A DNA stretch of 64,000 nucleotides, taken from positions 56,177 through 120,176 of the forward strand of contig JAHDID010000004.1 in NCBI GenBank assembly GCA_020630975.1, given 5' to 3'. The DNA is from Verrucomicrobiota bacterium. GTDB lineage: Bacteria; Verrucomicrobiota; Verrucomicrobiia; Verrucomicrobiales; DEV007. Below, piece by piece: positions 1 through 8,600 of the stretch (positions are counted from its first letter, which is position 1; every line of letters starts with the position of its first letter). The notes under the pieces are model-generated. The model saw nothing but the letters and a program-made list of their open reading frames with translations. It did not search any database and had not been told where the DNA came from. Both the position numbers and the translations under genes were made by a program.

Positions 1-288
1 TCGGATTCGTCGGATTCGTCGGATTCGTCGGATTCGTCGGATTCGTCGGATTCGTCGGATTCGTTGGATTCGTTGGATTCGTCGGATTCGTCGGATTCGT
101 TGGATTCGTTGGATTCGTTGGATTCGTCGGATTCGTTGGATTCGTTGGATTCGTCGGTGACGTTGGATTCGTTGGATTCGTCGGATTCGCCGGATTCGCC
201 GGTGACGTTGGATTCGTTGGATTCGTTGGATTCGTTGGATTCGTTGGTGACGTTGGTGACGTTGGTGACGTTGGATTCGTCGGGTTAG
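1..288. repeat. 9-bp minisatellite coding for a Thr-Asn-Pro / Thr-Ser-Pro linker
   Basis: About 30 near-perfect 9-bp units of the form GGATTCGTC or GGATTCGTT, with GGTGACGTT variants, run from the left edge to about 288. Read on the minus strand in the frame of the partial pseudopilin gene, they give Thr-Asn-Pro and Thr-Ser-Pro triplets. The unit length is a multiple of three, so gain or loss of units keeps the frame. The array starts outside the window, so its full length is unknown. Confidence 0.9.
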
Positions 289-2155
289 CCGGATCTGTCG
301 GTGACGTTGGATTCGTCGGTGACGTTGGATCTGTCGGGCTACTAGGCGATGTTGGGTTGCCTGGAGGGCCAGGAATCACATCGATGTTGCCCTTCACAGT
401 CAGCGTACATGGAGTTGAATCGCTTCCATCTGATAGTGTGGTATTAACAGTCAAAGTAAAAGGACCGCCGGTAGGATTGTTGAAAAACTCCACCCACTGA
501 CCTGTTGGCTGTACACCGCCACCTCTAGGGAAAAGAGACTCGAGGCAGATCTTACCAGTGCTCGCGAAGTCCAGCTCAACTGGTATCGAAGCATTACTAA
601 GCTTCGCATCAGCCAGAGTTACAGTGTCACCATCGGCGTCGAAAGCATTGTCCAACACATTTTTACAAGCATCGCCTACTGGATAGAACTCTTTCTTGGC
701 CTGATCGACACGGAATGAAATAAATGCCTCTTCGGGATTACAATCTGGTGGATCATTTCCGCAGGTAGGCTCACAGTTCCAGCCAAACTGAGCAACTGTC
801 GTGTTATAGCCATCGGAAATGGTTACCATGGCAGCGATTAGAGACTGCTCACCAGCAGGAAATGACTTGCCTTCTGATGGAACAGGAATCAGGCAAACCT
901 CGCCAGTCTCCTTGAAGCTCAATCGAATAGGATACTGAGTCGTCAATAGCTGCGCATCTACTACCTTTAGAGTATCGCCATTTGCATCACTCGCATAGTC
1001 CAGCGCATTGATACACTGAGGCGTGTCATCTTTTGGTATCGCAAAGCCTCCGACACACTTACAGATCCATGTGCAAACTGGTGGAACCGTCGGTGGATTA
1101 CAAACAGGAGGCACATTAGTTGGGTTATCTTGGATTGTGATATCTGGCTTGATCACCAACTTACAGGTGACGGTGTGAGGGCCTGCAGAGATATCGATCG
1201 TGCCTAGGCACTCTAGACCAGCGAAGTTATTAGGATTCGAGAAAAACGGAAGCCACTCAGCTGATGGCGAGTTCGGAGTACCCGATAGTGGATAGATCGG
1301 CTGTACACATACCATACCACCCGCATCAGAAGTGATCGCTAGAGGATAGGGATTACTCGTCAGCTTCGCATTTGTCAGCTTAAGCGGATCGCCATCGGGG
1401 TCGACCACACCATCCAGCGAATTGACACACGTGTCAGCTGTTGGCTGAAATGCCGACTGATCCTTCACGAACAAAAATTTAGGATAGAGATACACTGTTG
1501 GCACATTTGGCGGTGTATTGGTAGTGCCAGGGGGCGTCGGCCCAGGAGGCGGTGTAGGGCCGCCTGTCGGTGGTCCGACGACCGGAGGTCCTGTGACTGG
1601 TGGTGGTGTACTGTTAAAATAGTCGTCATCGTCGCGGAAGAAGCCGTTTTTACCCGCACTATTGTCGATCTTGATCGTCGCCAGATTGGCGATGGATGTC
1701 GGCGTACCTAGGTTGATACGGCAGATACCCGCAGGACCGGACTTCTCCAAGATAAACTGCTGCAAACTAGAATCCCATAGAATACGAGCCTGATCGCTGG
1801 CTGCCTCTCCAGGAGTCTGGATCTCACACTCTATTCTGGGATCGATGATGCCGTTGGACGCGATCGTGATCGACATCCCTTTGAGTGCGGGATTGTCCAT
1901 GCGCAATGCCTTCAACTGAGCGATCACATCCAAAGGATCCGAGATCCCTGTGAGATCACCACCTACGGACCTAAAAGTACCGACAGCTGAGTTGAGGACT
2001 TTCACCTCACTTCGTAGTTTTGCTTCCTCGGTGGAACTTCTGAAGTTCCCTACCATGATTATAGAGATACTTGCAAGCACCATGATAATGGCAACGATCG
2101 TAATGATCTCAACCATCGAGAAGCCCTTCCGGCTAGATGAATTTATAATTTTCAT
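1..2155 (-). CDS. Pseudopilin-like protein with Ig/cadherin-like repeats (3' end beyond window)
   Basis: Partial minus-strand gene that runs off the left edge; at least 718 residues are in the window. It starts at ATG 2153-2155. The N-terminus has a type IV pilin/pseudopilin signal: a short basic leader, Gly before the cleavage point, then FSMVE with Glu at mature position 5 and a hydrophobic helix. The mature part follows the plan of its neighbour at 2432-5437: a short pilin-like region, Cys-containing modules with Asp-rich calcium-type motifs, then a Thr/Ser-Pro linker coded by a 9-bp repeat at the window edge. By analogy, another module and EF-hands should lie beyond the edge. An AT-rich, gene-free leader of about 275 bp precedes it. 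Prepilin peptidase processing is expected from the motif. The role (surface fibre or adhesin) is inference. Confidence 0.75.
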   Translation of the reverse strand, partial: MKIINSSSRKGFSMVEIITIVAIIMVLASISIIMVGNFRSSTEEAKLRSEVKVLNSAVGTFRSVGGDLTGISDPLDVIAQLKALRMDNPALKGMSITIASNGIIDPRIECEIQTPGEAASDQARILWDSSLQQFILEKSGPAGICRINLGTPTSIANLATIKIDNSAGKNGFFRDDDDYFNSTPPPVTGPPVVGPPTGGPTPPPGPTPPGTTNTPPNVPTVYLYPKFLFVKDQSAFQPTADTCVNSLDGVVDPDGDPLKLTNAKLTSNPYPLAITSDAGGMVCVQPIYPLSGTPNSPSAEWLPFFSNPNNFAGLECLGTIDISAGPHTVTCKLVIKPDITIQDNPTNVPPVCNPPTVPPVCTWICKCVGGFAIPKDDTPQCINALDYASDANGDTLKVVDAQLLTTQYPIRLSFKETGEVCLIPVPSEGKSFPAGEQSLIAAMVTISDGYNTTVAQFGWNCEPTCGNDPPDCNPEEAFISFRVDQAKKEFYPVGDACKNVLDNAFDADGDTVTLADAKLSNASIPVELDFASTGKICLESLFPRGGGVQPTGQWVEFFNNPTGGPFTLTVNTTLSDGSDSTPCTLTVKGNIDVIPGPPGNPTSPSSPTDPTSPTNPTSPTDPANPTNPTSPTSPTSPTNPTNPTNPTNPTSPANPANPTNPTNPTSPTNPTNPTNPTNPTNPTNPTNPTNPTNPTNPTNPTNPTNPTNPTNPTNPTNP

Positions 2156-2431
2156 GTCTATAAAACGGGATATTTTGGTAAAATTTACAACATTTTAAAA
2201 CATCGTCATTATATTTATTATATAAATTATGGTTTTTTAACTGAAAACCAACGCTTTACATCGAAAAGCCCAGCCAGAAAGGTGATCAGAGCCAAAAATC
2301 GGAGCTGAAACTGCACGCGCGAACACCGAGAGAAGGATAATCCTTCCTCGATGTCCGAATGCGAAGAGTGGACAAAGGAGGCTGCCCAAAACAAATCTTG
2401 TTCAGCCCCCTCTCAAATATTCACTAGAATA

Positions 2432-5400
2432 TTAGTTCAAAACGACTGGCAGCCAGACATCTTCGAAGTGCACTGTGCTGCCATCGGTGCGCCATGCGCT
2501 ACTGATGTAGTCGACATGATCCGTGCTCAGCTTGGCGATGTCTGCCGACTCGAGGCTACTGATCTCATCTGGGCTGAGCTCGGCATCACCATTGCGGTCT
2601 TGCCAGATCACCAGACCATTCAGCTCTGCTCCTGAGATTTGGCCATCGGCATCGGCATCCAGCTGGGCCAGTTTGGCAAAGCCATCGCTATACAGCATAC
2701 CTTGGTCTCCATAGAGGTGCTCACCACTGAATGTCTCGTCGGCTTTTGGCTGACGAATCAGGATACCATCTTCACTGCTAAACCACTGGGATAGAAGCTC
2801 CTTCACGCCATCGCCGTCTAGGTCGAAGTGCACCGGATTGTCAGAACGTCCAATCTGGCCATCACCATCGAGATCGATTGCCAAAGGTGAAGCCTCTGCC
2901 CTGACTTGGGGCATGATAGTGAAGCTACAAGTCGAACTGTCCTTACCATCGGACACAGTGTACTGGAACTCATCAGGTCCTAGACGAGACAGCAAATTTC
3001 TAACGTGGTGATACCTATCCATTCTGACTTTAGCGTCAAATTGAGGTGTGTCTGGATAGACATCTTTTCCGAAAAACGCCGTCCATTTACCGCTGGTCTG
3101 ATTCCTAGTGTTAATGATATCACTTGGCATACCATTGTAAGGGAATGGATAAAGCTCCCTGATAGTGATCATACCATCAGATGAGTGCGATACGGTGTAA
3201 GGGTAGTTTTCAGTCAACCTGGTCACGGATACCAAACGGAGAGGGTCGCCATCTGGATCGCGGACTCCCTGTAGAAGATTATACATATTGGTATCTTTCA
3301 AAGTGAAACCAGAGAACCAGACTCTCATCTCAAACGCTTTTGTGAGGCTATGAGAAATACATTCCGGCTCATTATTCTGAGTAGGAGGCTCACTCGGTGA
3401 AGCAGGATCACTAGGGTCTGACGGCGAGGTCGGGCTCGACGGCGAGGTCGGGTCTGACGGCGATGTTGGGTCTGACGGCGAGGTCGGGTTCGACGGCGAG
3501 GTCGGGTCTGACGGCGAGGTCGGGTTCGACGGCGATGTCGGGTTCGACGGCGATATCGGGTTCGACGGCGATGTCGGGTTCGCTGGTGAACTTGGGTCAA
3601 CTGGCACAATAGGGTTCGTAGGCGAACTTGGGTTCGTAGGCTCGACCGGAGGACCAGGGATCATGTCGATGTTTCCTTTTATCGTCAGAGAGCACGGGGT
3701 GGTGTCAGAACCATCCGACAAAGTCGTGTTGACGGTTACGGAGAAAGAACCTGTAGGAGGGTTGTTAAAGAAACTCACCCACTTGCCAGTAGGCTGCACG
3801 CCTCCATCTCTGGGGAAGAGTGACTTCACACAGATTCTACCATTGCTCTCGAATGCTATATCAAGTGGCAGCGAATTGTTACTCAGAGTAGCACCTGCTA
3901 GGGTCACAGTATCACCATCGGGGTCGAATGAATTCTCCAAGACATTGACACACGCCTCACCTACGGCATAGACCTCACGAGTCCCCTGGTCGATTCGCAG
4001 AGAGATAAATGCCTCTTCTTTGTTACAAGAAGGAGGGTCATTGGCACAGACTGGATTACAGTTCCACGCGAACTCACCGATGACTGAGTTTGTACCATCA
4101 GAGATAGTCACCATGGCTACGATTACCGACAGCTGACCTGAGGGAAATTTCTTACCGTCCATAGGCATAGGCACCAAACAGACTTCACCATTTTCTTTAT
4201 GGGTTAACTTGATCGGATACTGAGTCGTAACCAACTGAGCTCCAACTACCTTCAGAGCATCCCCATCCGCATCCGTGGTGTAGTCGAGTACATTAATACA
4301 CTGTGGATCATTACCGCGAGGCACGGCATAGTCACCCACACATTTACTGATGATTCTAGCTTCTGGAGGACTTGGAGGTACACATACTGGAGGGATATTA
4401 TCAGGCTCATCGACTATGGTTACGTCGGGCTTAATAACTAGTTTGCACTGCACAGTGTGAGGGCCTGCCGTCACATCGATGGTGCCTGTGCACTCTTGAC
4501 CATTAAAACTCTCTGGATTGGCGAAAAATGCCTGCCACTCAGAAGATGGTGTATTGGGAGAACCGGTCAGAGGGTAGATTGGTTTCACACACACCATACC
4601 ACCTGCATCAGAAGTGATGTCCAGTGGGAAAGGATTCGTGGTCAACTTCACATTGCCCATCGAGATAGGGTCGTTGTCGGCATCTTTAGCATCTTCCAAA
4701 GCGTTCACACAGGCATCTGCGGTCGGCTGAAAGGCTGAACTATCCTTAGCCAGAAGAAACTTTGGATAACAATAAACAGTAGGAACTGTCGGGGGGGTAT
4801 TACCTGCACCAGGTGTAATCGGTCCAGGTGCTGGGATCCCACCACCTGCTGGAGCAGGGCCAGTCGGTGGTGCAGGTACTGGGGGAGGCGTACTAGCAAA
4901 GAAGTCCTCGTCATCACGAAAAAAACCATTCCTACCCGCACTGTTGTCGATCTTGATCGTCGCCAGATTAGCGATAGAGGTCGGCTTACCTAGATTGATA
5001 CGGCAGATGCCCGCCTGACCAGAAGTCTCCAAAACAAACTGCTGATTTGTCGCATCCCAGAGGATACGAGGCTGATCGCTTGCCGCTTCCGCTGCAGTCT
5101 GAATCTCGCATTCGATACGAGCATCGACGATTCCATTGGAGCCAATAGTGATCGACATATCTTTCAGCGCAGGGTTGTCCATACGCATTGCCTTGAGCTG
5201 GTCGATCACATCTTCAGGCTCTGTGAAGCCACTCAGATCACCTCCAACTGCCCGAAATGTAGCCACTGCAGAGTTCAAGGTTTTCACCTCATTCTCTAAT
5301 TTGGCAGTCTCAGTTGATTTTCGAAAGTTGCTGACTTGTACGACACAAATTGCCGCAATTACCATAATGATAGCCACAATCGTGACTATCTCCACCATTG

Positions 5401-5437
5401 AGAAGGCCTTTCGGCCCGCGGAGCGAATCGATTTCAT
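2432..5437 (-). CDS. Pseudopilin-like surface protein with cadherin/Ig-like modules and EF-hands
   Basis: 1001 residues, complete. Residues 1-35 form a prepilin leader: a basic start, Ala11 then FSMVE (Glu5 of the mature form) and a hydrophobic helix. Residues about 40-170 are pilin-like. Then come three Cys-containing modules of about 120 residues with DADND, DADGD or DPDGD motifs, typical of cadherin/Ig-like bacterial repeats. A Ser-Pro/Asn-Pro/Asp-Pro/Thr-Ser-Pro linker follows (about 596-676), then a fourth module (RDPDGDP). The end (about 848-970) carries EF-hand-like loops (DLDGDGQIG, DADADGQIS, DRNGDAELS). The motifs suggest calcium-stabilised extracellular structure. It is the second copy of a tandem pair with the gene at 1-2155; about 165 bp of AT-rich DNA lies upstream. 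No secretion operon is adjacent. The pilin signal is clear; the function is inferred. Confidence 0.85.
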   Translation of the reverse strand: MKSIRSAGRKAFSMVEIVTIVAIIMVIAAICVVQVSNFRKSTETAKLENEVKTLNSAVATFRAVGGDLSGFTEPEDVIDQLKAMRMDNPALKDMSITIGSNGIVDARIECEIQTAAEAASDQPRILWDATNQQFVLETSGQAGICRINLGKPTSIANLATIKIDNSAGRNGFFRDDEDFFASTPPPVPAPPTGPAPAGGGIPAPGPITPGAGNTPPTVPTVYCYPKFLLAKDSSAFQPTADACVNALEDAKDADNDPISMGNVKLTTNPFPLDITSDAGGMVCVKPIYPLTGSPNTPSSEWQAFFANPESFNGQECTGTIDVTAGPHTVQCKLVIKPDVTIVDEPDNIPPVCVPPSPPEARIISKCVGDYAVPRGNDPQCINVLDYTTDADGDALKVVGAQLVTTQYPIKLTHKENGEVCLVPMPMDGKKFPSGQLSVIVAMVTISDGTNSVIGEFAWNCNPVCANDPPSCNKEEAFISLRIDQGTREVYAVGEACVNVLENSFDPDGDTVTLAGATLSNNSLPLDIAFESNGRICVKSLFPRDGGVQPTGKWVSFFNNPPTGSFSVTVNTTLSDGSDTTPCSLTIKGNIDMIPGPPVEPTNPSSPTNPIVPVDPSSPANPTSPSNPISPSNPTSPSNPTSPSDPTSPSNPTSPSDPTSPSDPTSPSSPTSPSDPSDPASPSEPPTQNNEPECISHSLTKAFEMRVWFSGFTLKDTNMYNLLQGVRDPDGDPLRLVSVTRLTENYPYTVSHSSDGMITIRELYPFPYNGMPSDIINTRNQTSGKWTAFFGKDVYPDTPQFDAKVRMDRYHHVRNLLSRLGPDEFQYTVSDGKDSSTCSFTIMPQVRAEASPLAIDLDGDGQIGRSDNPVHFDLDGDGVKELLSQWFSSEDGILIRQPKADETFSGEHLYGDQGMLYSDGFAKLAQLDADADGQISGAELNGLVIWQDRNGDAELSPDEISSLESADIAKLSTDHVDYISSAWRTDGSTVHFEDVWLPVVLN
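3408..3600. repeat. 18-bp-type tandem repeat coding for a Ser/Asn/Asp-Pro linker
   Basis: Direct repeats of about 18 bp built from GACGGCGAGGTCGGG and close variants lie inside the pseudopilin-like gene. On the minus strand they code for SDPTSP and SNPTSP units. The linker sits at the same place as the 9-bp array of the upstream paralogue but uses a different unit. Confidence 0.85.
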
Positions 5438-5604
5438 GTTTTCTAGTTTTGAGTAAGTGTAAAAAAAGGGACCCGAACCTAATTTATTTTTAAAAACATT
5501 GCAAATATTGTTTTTATCTCAATTATGAATATTATGGATTCACAGCTAAGAATTTGCTGGTTTCCAAGAATTCCGAACTGTCCCAGCTCCCTTAACTAAA
5601 GGAA

Positions 5605-8600
5605 TCAGAAGGGACTGCTGCTCAGATCACGATTGAGAGAGTGGATCTCTAACTCACCACGATTTTTTATAAAGTCCTCCGGTTCAACGACTTGATTACG
5701 CTTCAATTCACACCCCAAAATACCCTCGTAGACCTCTCTTAGCACCCAGCCAGCTGCTCCAGTATAGCCATTCCAGATCATCCGGCCGGGGTCAAAAGTC
5801 GTCAGAATGTCCGCCGCCTGCTTGTTGGGCTGCCCTCCGTAGACTTCGATTTCGCTGCCCTGTACGTGGAAAAGCGGTGAGATTTTCTGCCAAATCTGCA
5901 ATCCAGTCTTGCGATAATGGGCCGCACCAGCCTCATCCCTATCTGCTAGGCACTGCTCCACGAGTATCCGAGAGGCCCGTACCAGCCACTGATCACCATG
6001 GCAGTACATGCCATTCTCGCGCACGCCCTCGGGGTACTGGGAGCTGCGCCCGAGATAGGGCTTCGAGTCAGCACGCAGAGCCGGTGTGCCCAGTTTTACT
6101 ATCTTTTCCTCCTCCAGCTCGCGCACTGCGGTATCAAAACAGATCCGGCTGCGCTCGGGATTGATCCCCGACATCACCGACCAGGCTGCGGTGAGGGCAT
6201 CGATCTCCCAGATGCCACTGCCCTTCACACCGATCTCGGTGCCATCATCGTGGATCGCCCGTAGGTAGCGGTCGTCGCGCCAGGTCTTCTCCAAAGAGGC
6301 GACCAGCTCATCGCGCTTTTTCTGGTAGTGAGCACGCCGCTCAGCCCCCTCGCGCTCCTCGATCAGATCTAGGAAGACTCGCATCGTGTAGCAGAGGAAA
6401 AAGCCCAGCCACGTACTCTCGCCTCGGCCTTCGCTACCGATCTCGTCCAGGCCATCATTCCAGTCGCCAGCGCCGATCAGAGGCAGTCCATTGGGGCCGA
6501 GCCTCTGCTCAAACACCAGATCAAAAGCACGCAGACAGTGGTGATACACACTCTCCACCACCGGTGAGCGCTGCGGGAAAAATCCCATCCCATGTTTGCC
6601 CTCGGGCAGTGGGGTGAATGGCTGCTCTGCCTGCAGATAGGAGACTGGCTCATCGAGTAGAGTGGTATCCCCCGTCATGCGCACGTATTCGGAGACGCCC
6701 CAGCCCAGCCATAGCAGATTGTCGTAGGCATGCGAGCGACAGGCAAAGCCCGTGCGCCCATCCTGCAGGAGAAAGAACCAATGCACCGAATCGCCTTCGA
6801 TGAATTGCTGCGCGGCATGTAGCATCAGCTGTTTGCGCGCTAGACTAGGATCGACCCAGATCAGGTTCACGCTATCCTGCAGCTGATCCCGGTAGCCAAA
6901 GGCCCCACTCGACTGGTAAAACCCTCTACGTGCCCAGATGCGCTCCGCCAGCGCCTGATACTTCAGCCAATTCTGCAGCTGGTCGAATGCCTCGTCATTG
7001 GTCTTCACACTGGTCGTGCCGACATATCGCCGCCACCATTGCCGATTTTCTGCCAGCGCTTCGTCCACTCGAGCCAGAGATTGATACTTCTGCACCGTAG
7101 CCTCGGCTGTCGCTCGATCATCAGCCTGGCCGAGCATGACCGCCAGCGATACCTCGCCACCAGCAGGCACCTCTACCGAGCTCAGTAATGCGGCAACCGG
7201 TGCCATATCACTACTCTCTGCCTGGGCACGCCCAGTCGCCACCATCTGCGGATGGCTGGAGCTGACACCCTGGCCATAGAATCTACCTCTCCGTGTCTCG
7301 ACACAGTCGACCGCCTGAGTCATGGCGACAAAGGCCACTCCCTGGCGAAAGGTGTTGCGTGGATTTCGGTAGTACAGCGCATCGCTACTGGTATCGTGCT
7401 TCACCTTCAGAGAGCCCGCATTCTCCGGCATATCCGCCAGCGACATCTGAAAATACGGTGCCACTCGGAGCCGCTTAGCCTTGTCGGTGCGGTTGCGAAT
7501 GGTCAGCCGATACAGCCCGGTCGGGTCCTCGCGAGGGACGAATACGGTGAGCTCGGTCTCGATATCTGGCCGAGTCATGGTGAAAGTCGCCGTGCCTTCT
7601 ACCGAGTAGTCCACCTGATACTCCGCCTGCTCATCGCGCAGCGGCTCCCAGGTAGGCGATAGCCAGGTCTCGCCCTCCGTATCATAGAGATAGATCGCCT
7701 CACCCGGAGTCTCCCTAGTCGTGGTATCCGCCCAGTCGGGGGTGACTCGGTTTTGCTGAGCATTACCCGAGGCCGTGGTATGCAGACCGCGATTGGTCAC
7801 GCAGAGCACATGGCCCAGCGCATTCGACATCGAGTGATCCCACGGCCGTGGTGTGTAGGGCGTATGGATCCGCAGGGTATTTCCCTCGTCGAGGTAGCTA
7901 TAGTAGGGCTGCGGTGTGCCATCCGGTATTTCTCCATGCCCGATCAGCGGCTGGCGCGGAGTCTGAGCAGGCTGCTTTTGGGCATCGGGTTTCAGAAAAC
8001 GATCGACTAGAGCCAGTGCTTTAGCTTTGTCTTTGGCACAGCCTACGAGGAACCGCACCACTGCTTTCTCACCTGCCGCTATCTCCACCGGTATCAACAG
8101 CGCCGATATCGGATCGAAGCTCGGACACGGCGGTGTGTCACACGCTGGTGAGAAGGCCAATGTCTCGAGAGCCCGAGCATCCCACAGACTACGAGCCCGG
8201 CCGATGTAGTCGATCCGCGAAGATAGAATCCCCACGGGAGCTACCGAACTCGCCAGTATACCATACAGCTTGGTCTTTCGGTGCAGGGCTAGAGCCGCAT
8301 TGTGAGCCGACTCATAGCTGAGCTCTGGAAACAAGCGATTGTACTGCGTGTGCCCACGGTCGCCATGCGCTTCATTGATGACCCACTCCACATAGGGCGA
8401 TAGCTTTAGCTGCCGGTCTCGATCGCTAGTGTTCTCTAGCTGTACTTCCCACAGCTCGATGGCTTCATCCGCACATGGCAGCGATATCTCTACCTGAGAT
8501 ACGAGATCTCTACTGGTCGTCGCTAGGGTGATGCTCTCAGCCGTAGCCGATACCTGATTGCCCACAGAGATCTCCTCGGGATAGTTGCCGAGTATCGGCC

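Noticed and set aside
64-288. Plus-strand frame of Ser-Asp repeats resembling an SD-repeat adhesin
   Set aside because: It is the antisense of the 9-bp repeat in the minus-strand pseudopilin gene, which has a full gene structure around it.
1-288. Tandem repeats as a CRISPR array
   Set aside because: Units are 9 bp without spacers and lie in a coding frame.
3325-3609. Arg-rich minus-strand frame
   Set aside because: Out-of-frame reading of the 18-bp linker repeat in the pseudopilin gene.
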